From Sphingomonas sp. JUb134 (lineage in GTDB: Bacteria > Pseudomonadota > Alphaproteobacteria > Sphingomonadales > Sphingomonadaceae), in NCBI RefSeq assembly GCF_004341505.2, contig NZ_SLYP02000003.1, positions 1 through 64,000 on the forward strand: a stretch of DNA of 64,000 bases. Direction: 5' to 3'. The position numbers and the translations under genes were made by a program. Of this stretch, positions 43,023 through 51,293 are shown piece after piece (the first letter of the stretch is position 1; every line of letters begins with the position of its first letter). The notes under the pieces are model-generated. The model worked only from the letters and a program-made list of their open reading frames with translations. It did not search any database and was not told the origin of the DNA.

Positions 43023-43841
43023 TTATCGGCGTTTCGGCGGACGGGCGGTGGGGGTCCAGCCAAGATCGCGGCTGACCTGTTCGGCGGTGCCACGGACTTC
43101 GTGGCTCAGCGCCGCCATCCGGCCGTCATCCATATATTGCGCCGCGCTCGACAGGCTGATGGCGGCAACGATCTTGCCGGACGCATCGCGCACGGGCGCT
43201 GCCACGCAGCGGATCAGATCCTCGTTCTCCTCAAGGTCGAACGCATGGCCGGCGGCCACATAGCCCCGCATCCGTTGCAGCCAGGTGGCATAGTCGATCG
43301 AGGGCGCACCGCCCGCCTGTTCGCGCTCAAACGCGCGCTGCCACTCGGCCTCCGGTGCATCGAGCAGCAGGGCCTTGCCCAGCCCGGTCGAGGTGAGGGG
43401 CTGGCGGTCCCCCACGCGGCTGGAGATGTCGACCCGCCGCCGCCCCGGGATCTTGTCCAGGTAGAGCGCGAGCTCGCCGTCCAACCGGCCGAAATGCACC
43501 GTGTCCTCGCTCTGCGCGGCCAGCGCCTCCATACGAGGGCGGGCGATCTGCACCACATCGGCCTGGCTCTGCGCCAGGAACCCGAGCTGCAGCAGCTTGG
43601 GTCCGAGCTGATAGCCCTCACGCGGAAGGTAGGTGACGAAGCCGCGGTCGATCAGCGCATTGGCGAGACGATGGGTGGTCGAGCGCGTCAGCCCCATGCG
43701 CGCGGAAAGCTCGGCAAGCCGCACCGGCCCGTCGACCACTTGGTCCAGCAGGTCGAGTCCACGCAGCAGCGTCTGACTGCCCTGGACCTTCGAAGCGGGC
43801 TTCGCCTCCGGTAATTCTTCGTTTGACGCGGTATTTTCCAT
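43023..43841 (-). CDS. IclR family regulator of the rhamnose genes
   Basis: 272 residues from the ATG at 43841; the frame is open much further upstream but there it overlaps the divergent dehydratase gene. The winged HTH is VRLAELSARMGLTRSTTHRLANALIDRGFV in outline (about 40-69), and the GAF-like effector domain follows with TGLGKALLL (about 147) and CVAAPVRDASGKIVAAISLS (about 212). First gene of the operon with rhamnose dehydrogenase and lutABC, and divergent from the rhamnonate dehydratase operon, so it most likely controls both. An 11-bp inverted repeat overlaps its start codon. Confidence 0.9.
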   Translation of the reverse strand: MENTASNEELPEAKPASKVQGSQTLLRGLDLLDQVVDGPVRLAELSARMGLTRSTTHRLANALIDRGFVTYLPREGYQLGPKLLQLGFLAQSQADVVQIARPRMEALAAQSEDTVHFGRLDGELALYLDKIPGRRRVDISSRVGDRQPLTSTGLGKALLLDAPEAEWQRAFEREQAGGAPSIDYATWLQRMRGYVAAGHAFDLEENEDLIRCVAAPVRDASGKIVAAISLSSAAQYMDDGRMAALSHEVRGTAEQVSRDLGWTPTARPPKRR

Positions 43842-43877
43842 CTCGTAACATCCTATCCCACAAGTTGAGATTGTAAA
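43834..43877. promoter_or_regulatory. Inverted repeat over the iclR start, candidate operator
   Basis: TTTTCCATCTC (43834-43844) and GAGATTGTAAA (43867-43877) are inverted copies matching at 9 of 11 bases, 22 bp apart. The first half contains the iclR start codon. Binding would block the regulator gene and could affect the divergent operon. Confidence 0.35.
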
Positions 43878-44012
43878 TGGGCATCGCCGGGAGTGCGAGG
43901 CGAGGGCAGACGATCCCCTCATATCATCGAAATCCGTATCACCAGATGGTATCGGTAACAGGCAGTGAGCATGATCGCCGGCAAGGCGGCGTCGAACAAG
44001 GGGATGGTGCGA

Positions 44013-45206
44013 ATGGCATACACCGGGCTTCCCAGGATCAAGCACGTTCGAGCATTCACCGTCCGTGGCGGCGGGGCCGACTATCACGACCAGGGGGCAG
44101 GCCACTGGATCGACGATCATATCGCGACGCCGATGGCGCGCTACCCCGAGTACCGCCAGTCCCGGCAGAGCTTCGGCATCAACGTGCTGGGCACGCTGGT
44201 GGTGGAGATCGAGGCCGAGGACGGCACGATCGGCTTTGCGGTGACGACCGGCGGCGAGCCCGCCTGCTTCATCGTCGAGCGGCACCTCGCCCGCTTCCTC
44301 GAAGGTCGCAACCCGGCCGAGTACGAGAAGATCTGGGACCAGATGTACTTCTCCACCCAATATTACGGCCGCAAGGGGTTGGTGGTGAATGCCATCTCCG
44401 GCGTCGACCTCGCGCTCTGGGACCTGCTCGGCAAGCTTCGCGGGGAGCCGGTGCATGCGCTGCTCGGCGGGGCGGTGCGCGACGAACTGCAATTCTACGC
44501 GACCGGCTCGCGGCCGGACCTCGCGAAGGACATGGGGTTCATCGGCGGCAAGATGCCGCTTCACCACGGCCCTGCGGAGGGCATCGAAGGCCTTCGCAAG
44601 AACATCGCCGAACTGGCGACGATGCGGGAGCGGGTCGGCCCCGACTTCTGGCTGATGCTGGATTGCTGGATGGCGCTCGACGTCGACTATGCGACGCGTC
44701 TGGCGCTTGCGGCGCACGAGCATGGCCTCAAGTGGATCGAGGAGGCGATCAGTCCCGACGACTACTGGGGCTATGCCGAATTGAAGCGCAACGTGCCCCG
44801 GGGCATGCTGGTCACCACCGGCGAGCATGAGGCGACCCGCTGGGGCTTCCGCATGCTGCTGGAGATGGACTGCTGCGACATCCTCCAGCCGGATGTGGGC
44901 TGGTGCGGCGGCGTGACCGAATTGCTCAAGATCTCGGCGCTCGCCGACGCGCATGGCAAGCTGGTCGTGCCGCACGGCTCGTCGGTCTACAGTTACCACT
45001 TCGTCATCACGCGCCATAACTCGCCCTTCGCCGAGTTCCTGATGATGCATCCCGGCCCAAGCGAAGTGTTGCCGATGTTCCACCCGCAACTGATCGGCGA
45101 GCCCGTGCCGGTGAACGGCCGCCTGCGTGCGAGTGCACTCGACAAGCCCGGGTTCGGCGTGGAGCTCAACCGCGACCTGCCGATGCATCGCCCCTACGCG
45201 CGCTGA
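44013..45206 (+). CDS. LRA3: L-rhamnonate dehydratase (enolase superfamily)
   Basis: 397 residues from the ATG at 44013, with AAGGGGA upstream; earlier starts at 43965 or 43971 add 14-16 residues. The N-terminal capping domain contains [18 protein letters not shown] in outline and [22 protein letters not shown], near-diagnostic for rhamnonate dehydratase. The barrel has Mg ligands in [10 protein letters not shown] (about 213), [15 protein letters not shown] (about 245) and [10 protein letters not shown] (about 270), and the catalytic His in [13 protein letters not shown] (about 320). It dehydrates L-rhamnonate to 2-keto-3-deoxy-L-rhamnonate. First gene of the plus-strand rhamnose operon. Confidence 0.93.
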   Translation: MAYTGLPRIKHVRAFTVRGGGADYHDQGAGHWIDDHIATPMARYPEYRQSRQSFGINVLGTLVVEIEAEDGTIGFAVTTGGEPACFIVERHLARFLEGRNPAEYEKIWDQMYFSTQYYGRKGLVVNAISGVDLALWDLLGKLRGEPVHALLGGAVRDELQFYATGSRPDLAKDMGFIGGKMPLHHGPAEGIEGLRKNIAELATMRERVGPDFWLMLDCWMALDVDYATRLALAAHEHGLKWIEEAISPDDYWGYAELKRNVPRGMLVTTGEHEATRWGFRMLLEMDCCDILQPDVGWCGGVTELLKISALADAHGKLVVPHGSSVYSYHFVITRHNSPFAEFLMMHPGPSEVLPMFHPQLIGEPVPVNGRLRASALDKPGFGVELNRDLPMHRPYAR

Positions 45207-45247
45207 TCTCCTCCCTTTCCCAAGCTCCAACGAAAGAAGCCTCTCCC

Positions 45248-46105
45248 ATGAAATTCTGCCGCTTTGGTGCCCGCGGATCCGAAAAGCCCGGCGTGGTCGA
45301 CGCCCAGGGCGTGCTGCGCGACCTGTCAGGCAAGGTCGACCGGCTGACCGTCGCCGCGATCGCCTCGCTTGGTGATTTCGACGTCGAGAGCCTGCCCGTG
45401 GTCGAGGGGGCGCCGCGCTACGGCGTGCCCGTGGAAGGGATCGGCAAGATCGTCGCGATCGGCCTCAACTATGAGGACCATGCGATCGAATCCAACCTGC
45501 CGATCCCGACCGAGCCGGTCATGTTCATGAAGGCGCTGTCCAGCCTCACCGGACCCGACGACGAAGTGATGATCCCGAAGGATTCCACCCACACCGACTG
45601 GGAAGTCGAGTTGGGCGTCGTGATCGGCAGGACCTGCCGCTACGTCGAGGAGCACGACGCGCTGGCACATGTCGCGGGCTTCACCGTCGCCAACGACGTG
45701 TCCGAACGCTTCAACCAGAAGGAGCGCGGCAGCCAGTGGTCCAAGGGCAAGGGCCATGACACCTTCTGTCCCGTAGGCCCCTGGCTCGTGACTCCGGACG
45801 AGGTCGCCGACTGCCAGGACCTGGACATGTTCCTCGACGTGAACGGCGAGCGGATGCAGACCGGCAACACCCGCACCATGATTTTCGACGTCAAGCAGAT
45901 CATCAGCTATGTCAGCCGCTACATCACTCTCTATCCCGGCGACCTGCTGATCACCGGTACCCCGCCAGGCGTGGGCGAGGGCAAGAAGCCCGACAAGATC
46001 TTCCTCAAGGCGGGAGACACGATGCGCCTGGGGATCGCCGGCCTCGGCGAGCAGCAGCAGAACGTCGTCGCGTGGCGCCACCTGGGTGACGAGGTGCTGG
46101 GGTGA
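45248..46105 (+). CDS. LRA6: L-2,4-diketo-3-deoxyrhamnonate hydrolase (FAH family)
   Basis: 285 residues. FAH-superfamily features: IGLNYEDHA (about 75), EPVMFMKALSSL (about 92), DWEVELGVVIGR (about 118-129, metal ligands), VANDVSERF (about 148), DTFCPVGPWLVTPDEV (about 174) and LITGTPPGVG (about 235). In the Sphingomonas rhamnose route this family cleaves 2,4-diketo-3-deoxy-L-rhamnonate to pyruvate and L-lactate. The neighbouring SDR overlaps it by 4 bp (GTGA) and makes the substrate. No KDR aldolase (LRA4) is present, which supports the diketo-hydrolase branch. Confidence 0.9.
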   Translation: MKFCRFGARGSEKPGVVDAQGVLRDLSGKVDRLTVAAIASLGDFDVESLPVVEGAPRYGVPVEGIGKIVAIGLNYEDHAIESNLPIPTEPVMFMKALSSLTGPDDEVMIPKDSTHTDWEVELGVVIGRTCRYVEEHDALAHVAGFTVANDVSERFNQKERGSQWSKGKGHDTFCPVGPWLVTPDEVADCQDLDMFLDVNGERMQTGNTRTMIFDVKQIISYVSRYITLYPGDLLITGTPPGVGEGKKPDKIFLKAGDTMRLGIAGLGEQQQNVVAWRHLGDEVLG

Positions 46106-46851
46106 GTGTCTTCCCCGACCGGTTCGCCGGGCAGGTTGCCGTCGTCACCGGCGGCGCCTCGGGTCTTGGGCTCGCTTCCGCCAAGCGGATCATCGCCGAG
46201 GGCGGGAAGGTCGCGCTTTGGGACGTCAATCCGGAAGCCCTTGCAGCCGCGAAGGACGGCATTGGGGCGGCGCATGTCGTCGCTCTTGACGTGTCGGATC
46301 AACAGGCGGTCGAGGCGGCTGCGGCGGCTACCTTCGAGGCGCTCGGGCGGATCGATGTGCTCGTCGCTTCCGCCGGCATCACCGGCGCGACCAAGCCGGC
46401 GCACGAGTTCCCGATCGACAGCTGGCTCCGGGTGATCGACATCAACCTGAACGGCATCTTCTACTGCGTACGCGCGGTGGTGCCGTACATGCTGCGCCAC
46501 GGCTATGGCCGGATCGTCAACGTCGCCTCCGTCGCGGGCAAGGAAGGCAATCCCAATGCCTCTGCCTATTCGGCATCCAAGGCAGGGGTCATCGGCTTCA
46601 CCAAGTCGCTTGGAAAGGAGCTTGCCGGTAGCGGCATCATCGCCAACGCGCTGACCCCCGCCACGTTCGAAAGCCCGATCCTGGCGCAATTGCCGCAGAG
46701 CCAGGTGGACTACATGCGATCCAAGATCCCGATGGGGCGCCTGGGCGAGGTCGAGGAAAGTGCCGCGATGGTGTGCTTCATGGCGAGCGAGGAATGCAGT
46801 TTCACCACCGCCGCCACCTTCGACACCTCCGGGGGGCGCACAACCTTCTGA
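46102..46851 (+). CDS. LRA5: 2-keto-3-deoxy-L-rhamnonate 4-dehydrogenase (short-chain dehydrogenase)
   Basis: 249 residues from a GTG overlapping the LRA6 stop. SDR motifs: TGGASGLGLASA (about 15-26), ASAGITG (about 92), NVASVAGKEGNPNASAYSASKAG with the catalytic Tyr and Lys (about 140-160), and CSFTTAATFDTSGGRTTF at the end, a C-terminus unlike generic SDRs and as recalled from KDR dehydrogenases. It oxidises the 4-hydroxyl of 2-keto-3-deoxy-L-rhamnonate with NAD+. Position between the hydrolase and the lactonase of the same pathway makes the call firm. Confidence 0.88.
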   Translation: MSVFPDRFAGQVAVVTGGASGLGLASAKRIIAEGGKVALWDVNPEALAAAKDGIGAAHVVALDVSDQQAVEAAAAATFEALGRIDVLVASAGITGATKPAHEFPIDSWLRVIDINLNGIFYCVRAVVPYMLRHGYGRIVNVASVAGKEGNPNASAYSASKAGVIGFTKSLGKELAGSGIIANALTPATFESPILAQLPQSQVDYMRSKIPMGRLGEVEESAAMVCFMASEECSFTTAATFDTSGGRTTF

Positions 46852-46903
46852 TCCCGCTGCGCGACCGCCCGAAAGAGGCGGCGCGTCACACGAGAGGAGA
46901 CCC

Positions 46904-47809
46904 ATGGAAGCCATTCCGTTCGTCGACGCCCATGTCCATCTTTGGGACCTCGACCTCATCCGCTATCCGTGGCTGACCCCGCCCTTCACCGAGGGACCCG
47001 CAGGTGTCACCGAGCCGATCGCGCGCGATTATCGGATCGACGACTATTGCGCCGATGCCAGGCGCTGGAACGTCAAGGGCATTGTCCACATCGATGCCGG
47101 TGCCGACCCTTCGCAGGCCCTCGACGAAACCGAATGGCTGGAGGCGATTGCCGCCGACCGCGGCATGCCCAATGCCATCGTTGCCTTTGCGCCGCTCCAT
47201 GATCCCGGCGTCGAGCCGCTGCTGGAGGCGCAGGCCGCCAACCCGCGCGTCCGCGGCATTCGCCAGATCGTCAACTGGCATACCAATCCCCTGCGCACCT
47301 ACACGCCGCACGACGTCACCCAGGACGACCAATGGTGGGCGGGGTTCGGGCTGCTCGCGCGCCATGGTCTGTCGTTCGACCTGCAATGCTATGCCGGGCA
47401 GATGGCGGGATTGGCGCCGCTGATCGAGCGCCACCCGGACATCCCGGTCATCATCAACCATGTCGGCATGCCGATCCCGACCGAGCGAGAGGGACTTACC
47501 CGCTGGCGCCACGGCCTGCGTGCGCTCGCGCGATCCCCGCACGTAGCGATCAAGCTTTCCGGCGTCGGCTTCATCGACCGAGCCTGGACGATTGAAAGCA
47601 TTCGGCCGATCCTGCTGGAGGCGATCGATCTGTTCGGGACGGACCGCTGCCTGTTCGCGAGCGACAGTCCCACCGACAAGCTGTTCGCTCCCTTCGATCA
47701 GCATCTTGAAGCCTATCACGCGATCGTCGCCCATTTCTCGGAAGACGAGCGGCGCGACCTGTTCGGGCGCAATGCCAACCGCGTCTATCGACTGGAGCTC
47801 GACCTGTGA
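46904..47809 (+). CDS. LRA2: L-rhamnono-1,4-lactonase (amidohydrolase family)
   Basis: 301 residues from the ATG at 46904, with GAGGAGA upstream. Amidohydrolase_2 (COG3618-type) features: FVDAHVHLWD (about 6-15, metal His pair), GIVHIDAGAD (about 65), GIRQIVNWH (about 118), VIINHVGMPI (about 184), AIKLSGVGF (about 218) and LFASDSPTDKLF (about 249, catalytic Asp). It opens the L-rhamnono lactone to L-rhamnonate. It lies 52 bp behind LRA5 and its stop touches the rhaT start, so all five plus-strand genes are one operon. Confidence 0.9.
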   Translation: MEAIPFVDAHVHLWDLDLIRYPWLTPPFTEGPAGVTEPIARDYRIDDYCADARRWNVKGIVHIDAGADPSQALDETEWLEAIAADRGMPNAIVAFAPLHDPGVEPLLEAQAANPRVRGIRQIVNWHTNPLRTYTPHDVTQDDQWWAGFGLLARHGLSFDLQCYAGQMAGLAPLIERHPDIPVIINHVGMPIPTEREGLTRWRHGLRALARSPHVAIKLSGVGFIDRAWTIESIRPILLEAIDLFGTDRCLFASDSPTDKLFAPFDQHLEAYHAIVAHFSEDERRDLFGRNANRVYRLELDL

Positions 47810-48867
47810 TGGGCGCAAATCCGCTGCTGGGCGTGCTGTTCCACTGGATCGGCGGCCTCGCCTCCGCCAGTTTCTACGTTCCCTACAAGGGCGTGAAGCG
47901 CTGGAGCTGGGAGATTTACTGGCTGACCGGCGGCCTTTTCTCCTGGCTGCTCGCGCCATGGTTCTTCGCCGCGATCCAGACCGAGGACCTGCTCGGCGTC
48001 CTTTCCCGCACGCCTACCCCCACGCTGTTGTGGCCGGTGTTCTTCGGCATGCTGTGGGGCTTCGGCGGCCTCGGCTACGGCCTGGTGATGCGCTACCTCG
48101 GGCTGTCGCTCGGCATGGCGGTGGTCCTGGGGCTGTGCACCGTATTCGGCACGCTGATCCCGCCGATCTTCCAGGGCGACTTCCAGGAGAAGCTGCTCGA
48201 CACGCCATCGGGCAACATCATCCTGTTGGGTCTGGTGATGACGCTTGCCGGGATCGTCGTCGTCGCGATGGCGGGTGCGCGCAAGGACGCCGCGCTCTCG
48301 CCAGAGCAAAAAGCAGTTGCCGTCGCCGAGTTCGATTTCCGCAAGGGTATCGTCGTCGCGATCTTCGCGGGGATCATGTCGGCCTGCTTCGCCTTCGGTC
48401 TTGCCGCCGGCGAACCGATCAAGCCGCTGTCCGCGGCGGCCGGAACGGGCCCGCTGTGGACCGGCCTGCCGGTGCTGTGCCTTGTCATGTTCGGCGGGCT
48501 CGTCACCAACGCTCTCTGGTGCGCGTTCCTGATCCTGCGCAACCGCAGCGCAGGCGAGTGGCGCGGGGGCGGGAAGGGCGCCGGGGCGCCGTTGCTGCGC
48601 AACTATCTCCTGTGCGCGGTCGCGGGCACTGCCTGGTATTTCCAGTTCTTCTTCTACACCATGGGCGAAAGCCAGATGGGCCGCTTCGGCTTCTCGTCCT
48701 GGACGCTGCACATGGCGAGCATCATCATCTTCGGGACTCTGTGGGGCTTTGCGTTCCGCGAGTGGAAGGACGCACACCCGCGCGTTCGCGCGATGGTGTG
48801 GGGTGGCGTCGCCCTGCTGGTACTGGCGACCGTGGTGATCGGCTACGGCAACCTCCTGGGCGCATGA
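47809..48867 (+). CDS. rhaT: L-rhamnose/H+ symporter
   Basis: 352 residues from the ATG at 47809, which shares bases with the lactonase stop (TGATG). About ten membrane helices. RhaT-type segments: GVLFHWIGGLASASFYVPYKGVKRWSWE in outline at the start, WGFGGLGYGLVMRYLGLSLGMAVVLG (about 80), ASIIIFGTLWGFAFREWK (about 302). It brings L-rhamnose across the inner membrane. Last gene of the rhamnose operon. A weak GGGTG/CACCC hairpin follows at 48879-48895 before the convergent antiporter. Confidence 0.93.
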   Translation: MGANPLLGVLFHWIGGLASASFYVPYKGVKRWSWEIYWLTGGLFSWLLAPWFFAAIQTEDLLGVLSRTPTPTLLWPVFFGMLWGFGGLGYGLVMRYLGLSLGMAVVLGLCTVFGTLIPPIFQGDFQEKLLDTPSGNIILLGLVMTLAGIVVVAMAGARKDAALSPEQKAVAVAEFDFRKGIVVAIFAGIMSACFAFGLAAGEPIKPLSAAAGTGPLWTGLPVLCLVMFGGLVTNALWCAFLILRNRSAGEWRGGGKGAGAPLLRNYLLCAVAGTAWYFQFFFYTMGESQMGRFGFSSWTLHMASIIIFGTLWGFAFREWKDAHPRVRAMVWGGVALLVLATVVIGYGNLLGA

Positions 48868-48940
48868 AGTGAGGCTGAGGGTGCCGGGTACACCCGCACG
48901 TTCGGTGGAAGACTATCGAGGTTGATCGCCCTGGGCGGGG

Positions 48941-50497
48941 TCAGGCGGAGCGCAGCACGTTGTCGGAAAAGGAGCGCGCTTCGACCTCAGACCAGTCGAG
49001 TTCCTCCAGCAGGCGACGGTAGATATCCTCTGCGATGTCCCCGTTCTGCCGCATCTCGTTGAGCGCGGTGCGCTGATGCTCGACGACCTTGAGGTGCAGC
49101 GTGTCGAAGTCGGAGGGCGCTTGCGGATCCTCGGCATGCGCGGCGACTGCCCCCGCGGCGCCGTAGCGGACGCGAAGCGCCCTGGCAGCATCGCTCTCGT
49201 CGCCGGCGAGCACCGCGACGCCAGCGTCGATGATCCGCCGTCGTGCGGTACCGAGCTTCGTCGCCAATCCGGCGTCCTCGCCGATGTCGAGCCATCGGAT
49301 CAGCGGCCCCAGCGTCAGCCCCTGGACGACGAGGGTGCCGATGACGACGGTGAATGCCGCGAGCACGATCAGGTCGCGTCCCGGCATGGCTGCCGGGAGC
49401 GCAAAGGCGGTGGCAAGGGTCACCAGCCCGCGCATTCCTGACCAGCCGAGGATCAGCGCGGCACGCCAGGGCGGCGGCTTGGGAAGCCAGGCGGGTGCAT
49501 GATGGCGCGAGATCAAGCCTTCGAACGCGCGCACCAGCAACACCCAGGCGAGCCGCGCACCCAGCACGGTCGCCAGCACGATCAGGGAAAACACGATCGC
49601 GGGAAGCCGCTCGGCGCTGTCCAGCCGCAGGAGCACGTCGCGGGACTGCAGCCCCATGATCATGAAGGCGACCACGTTGAGGACCAGCACGCCCGCAGAC
49701 CAGACCGCCCGGCTCTGGATCCGATCGCGGGCAGACTGGCCGAGGGGACGCCGCTGCGCCACCAGCAGGCCGAATGCGACCACCGCCAGCACGGCGGAAA
49801 GATGGAGCCGCTCCGCGAGCAACCAGATCGCGAAGGTGACGGCGAAATCGGCGAGGCTCGAGCCGAGCGTCCCGGAAAAGAGCGGGACGATCCGCAGGTA
49901 CAGCCAGGCCGCCGCCAAGCCGAACAGGATGCCGCCGGGCGCTGCTGCGGCGAGGACAAGCGGAGTCGTCGCCGTGTCGGTGTTCGTTGCGAGTGCAACC
50001 GCCAGCCCGAACAAGAGAAGGGCGGTCGCGTCGTTGAGCAGGCTTTCTCCTTGCAGCAGCAGCAGGCCGCGGTGCGGGATGCCCACTTCGGACAGCACGG
50101 CCTCTGCCGCCGCGGCATCGGGCGGTGCGACGATCGCGCCGAGCGCGAATGCTGCGGCAAGCGGAAGCCCGGCCACGGCGACGCCGACGAACGTGACGGC
50201 GGCCGTGGTCACCAGCACGGCGAACACCGCCAGCGACAGAAGCGGAAACCAGAAGCGGCGCAGGCCCCGCAAACTCGTGTGATAGGCTGCGTGAAGCAGT
50301 GCGGGTGCGATGAACAGCGCCATCGCGAGGGCCGGATCGAGGTCGATGTCGGGTGCAAAGGGAAGCAGCGCGAAGCCGATGCCGGCCGCCGCCAGCAACG
50401 TCGGATAGGGGACGTTGAGCTTGCGTGCGACGACCAGCAGCAGAAGTGCCGCCAGGAGGATTGCGTCCAGGCCTTCGAATAAATGCACCCGGATCAA
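48941..50497 (-). CDS. Na+/H+ antiporter, CPA1 (NhaP-like) family
   Basis: 518 residues. About 12 helices in the first 400 residues, with the paired-Asp/Asn region GAIVAPPDAAAAEAVLSEVGIP in outline (about 120-140) and the ion-binding LQGESLLNDATALLLFG motif (about 150-165) of CPA1 exchangers, and GWSGMRGLVTLATA near residue 370. A cytoplasmic tail of about 110 residues (after 410) is helical and charged. It exchanges Na+ or K+ for H+ at the inner membrane. It is convergent with rhaT and 51 bp downstream of the cupin gene on the same strand. Confidence 0.92.
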   Translation of the reverse strand: MIRVHLFEGLDAILLAALLLLVVARKLNVPYPTLLAAAGIGFALLPFAPDIDLDPALAMALFIAPALLHAAYHTSLRGLRRFWFPLLSLAVFAVLVTTAAVTFVGVAVAGLPLAAAFALGAIVAPPDAAAAEAVLSEVGIPHRGLLLLQGESLLNDATALLLFGLAVALATNTDTATTPLVLAAAAPGGILFGLAAAWLYLRIVPLFSGTLGSSLADFAVTFAIWLLAERLHLSAVLAVVAFGLLVAQRRPLGQSARDRIQSRAVWSAGVLVLNVVAFMIMGLQSRDVLLRLDSAERLPAIVFSLIVLATVLGARLAWVLLVRAFEGLISRHHAPAWLPKPPPWRAALILGWSGMRGLVTLATAFALPAAMPGRDLIVLAAFTVVIGTLVVQGLTLGPLIRWLDIGEDAGLATKLGTARRRIIDAGVAVLAGDESDAARALRVRYGAAGAVAAHAEDPQAPSDFDTLHLKVVEHQRTALNEMRQNGDIAEDIYRRLLEELDWSEVEARSFSDNVLRSA

Positions 50498-50548
50498 CGG
50501 TGCGCGCGGCGATTGGCTCCCCGCCTTGCTGCACGGGGATCGCTGGCG

Positions 50549-51085
50549 TCAGCGTGCCTCCGGCCGCGGCAGCTTTGTGCCCAGCAGCACCAGCCGATCG
50601 CCGGTAATCCCGAACCAGTGCGGAACGCCGGCCGGGATCAGGATGACGTCGCCCGGCACCAGATTGCGTGTCGTGCCGCCGATGATGCGACTTCCTTCGG
50701 TCAGCCCGGGTTGGGTGACCTTTGCCTCCTCGAGCGTTCCCCCGGAGATCATCGTGCCGGCGCCGGCCACGACCAGCGCGTATTCGGCGTCCTCCGGATG
50801 GACGGCGGGACGGCCCGGCGCCTTCCAATATTCGAGCGCCGCTATCGTCTTGTCGTCACGCACCAGCGGCCGGCTGGAGAAGCCTTGCCCCGGCTTCATC
50901 GCGCGGCCCATGTCCTCCACCTGCGCCGCTACGTCCGCCGCGCTCGCAAAGCTGGTGGGATCACCGCTCTGCGCCGCGGCCGGTGTCGCTGTGATGAGCA
51001 GCAGTGCTGCGTAGGCGCTCCGCCGCAGCAGAGAGCGCACGGACGCGTGGTGCGCTTGCGACGACGACGTTTTGAAAAGCTGCAT
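50549..51085 (-). CDS. Exported cupin-domain protein
   Basis: 178 residues. Signal peptide (about 1-39, ending TPAAAQ); AGGAGG precedes the start. A single cupin barrel (about 85-170) shows HPEDAEYALVVAGAGTMISGG and NLVPGDVILIPAGVPHWFG; one metal-type His (HP.D) and the PHW His are present. No enzyme activity can be assigned. Its promoter region (51086-51293, shared with the divergent oxidoreductase) contains small hairpins at 51100-51118 (TTCGAC/GTCGAA) and 51257-51272 (CCGGCC/GGCCGG) but no other gene. Confidence 0.75.
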   Translation of the reverse strand: MQLFKTSSSQAHHASVRSLLRRSAYAALLLITATPAAAQSGDPTSFASAADVAAQVEDMGRAMKPGQGFSSRPLVRDDKTIAALEYWKAPGRPAVHPEDAEYALVVAGAGTMISGGTLEEAKVTQPGLTEGSRIIGGTTRNLVPGDVILIPAGVPHWFGITGDRLVLLGTKLPRPEAR

Positions 51086-51293
51086 TACGGCCCCTCCTGT
51101 TCGACTTCTTTCGTCGAAGCCTAAGCTGCTGCCGCAAGGATAGGAAGCGGCGAGAGAAACTACCCTGACATCGGCGATCCGGCGAAATTCTAGACGGCTT
51201 TGCTTTCCGGAGGTGGCAGGGACGTGTTTCCCTTGTTAGCCTGCTCCTCGTGCCCACCGGCCTGACGGCCGGGAAAGAAAAAAGGGGGAGAGG

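Noticed and set aside
43938..43957. GTATCACC...GGTATC palindrome before the rhamnonate dehydratase
   Set aside because: The arms do not align without gaps, so it is not a true dyad.
43842..45230. Upstream extension of the IclR frame to 735 residues
   Set aside because: The extension is antisense to the rhamnonate dehydratase gene; the ATG at 43841 gives a standard-length IclR protein.
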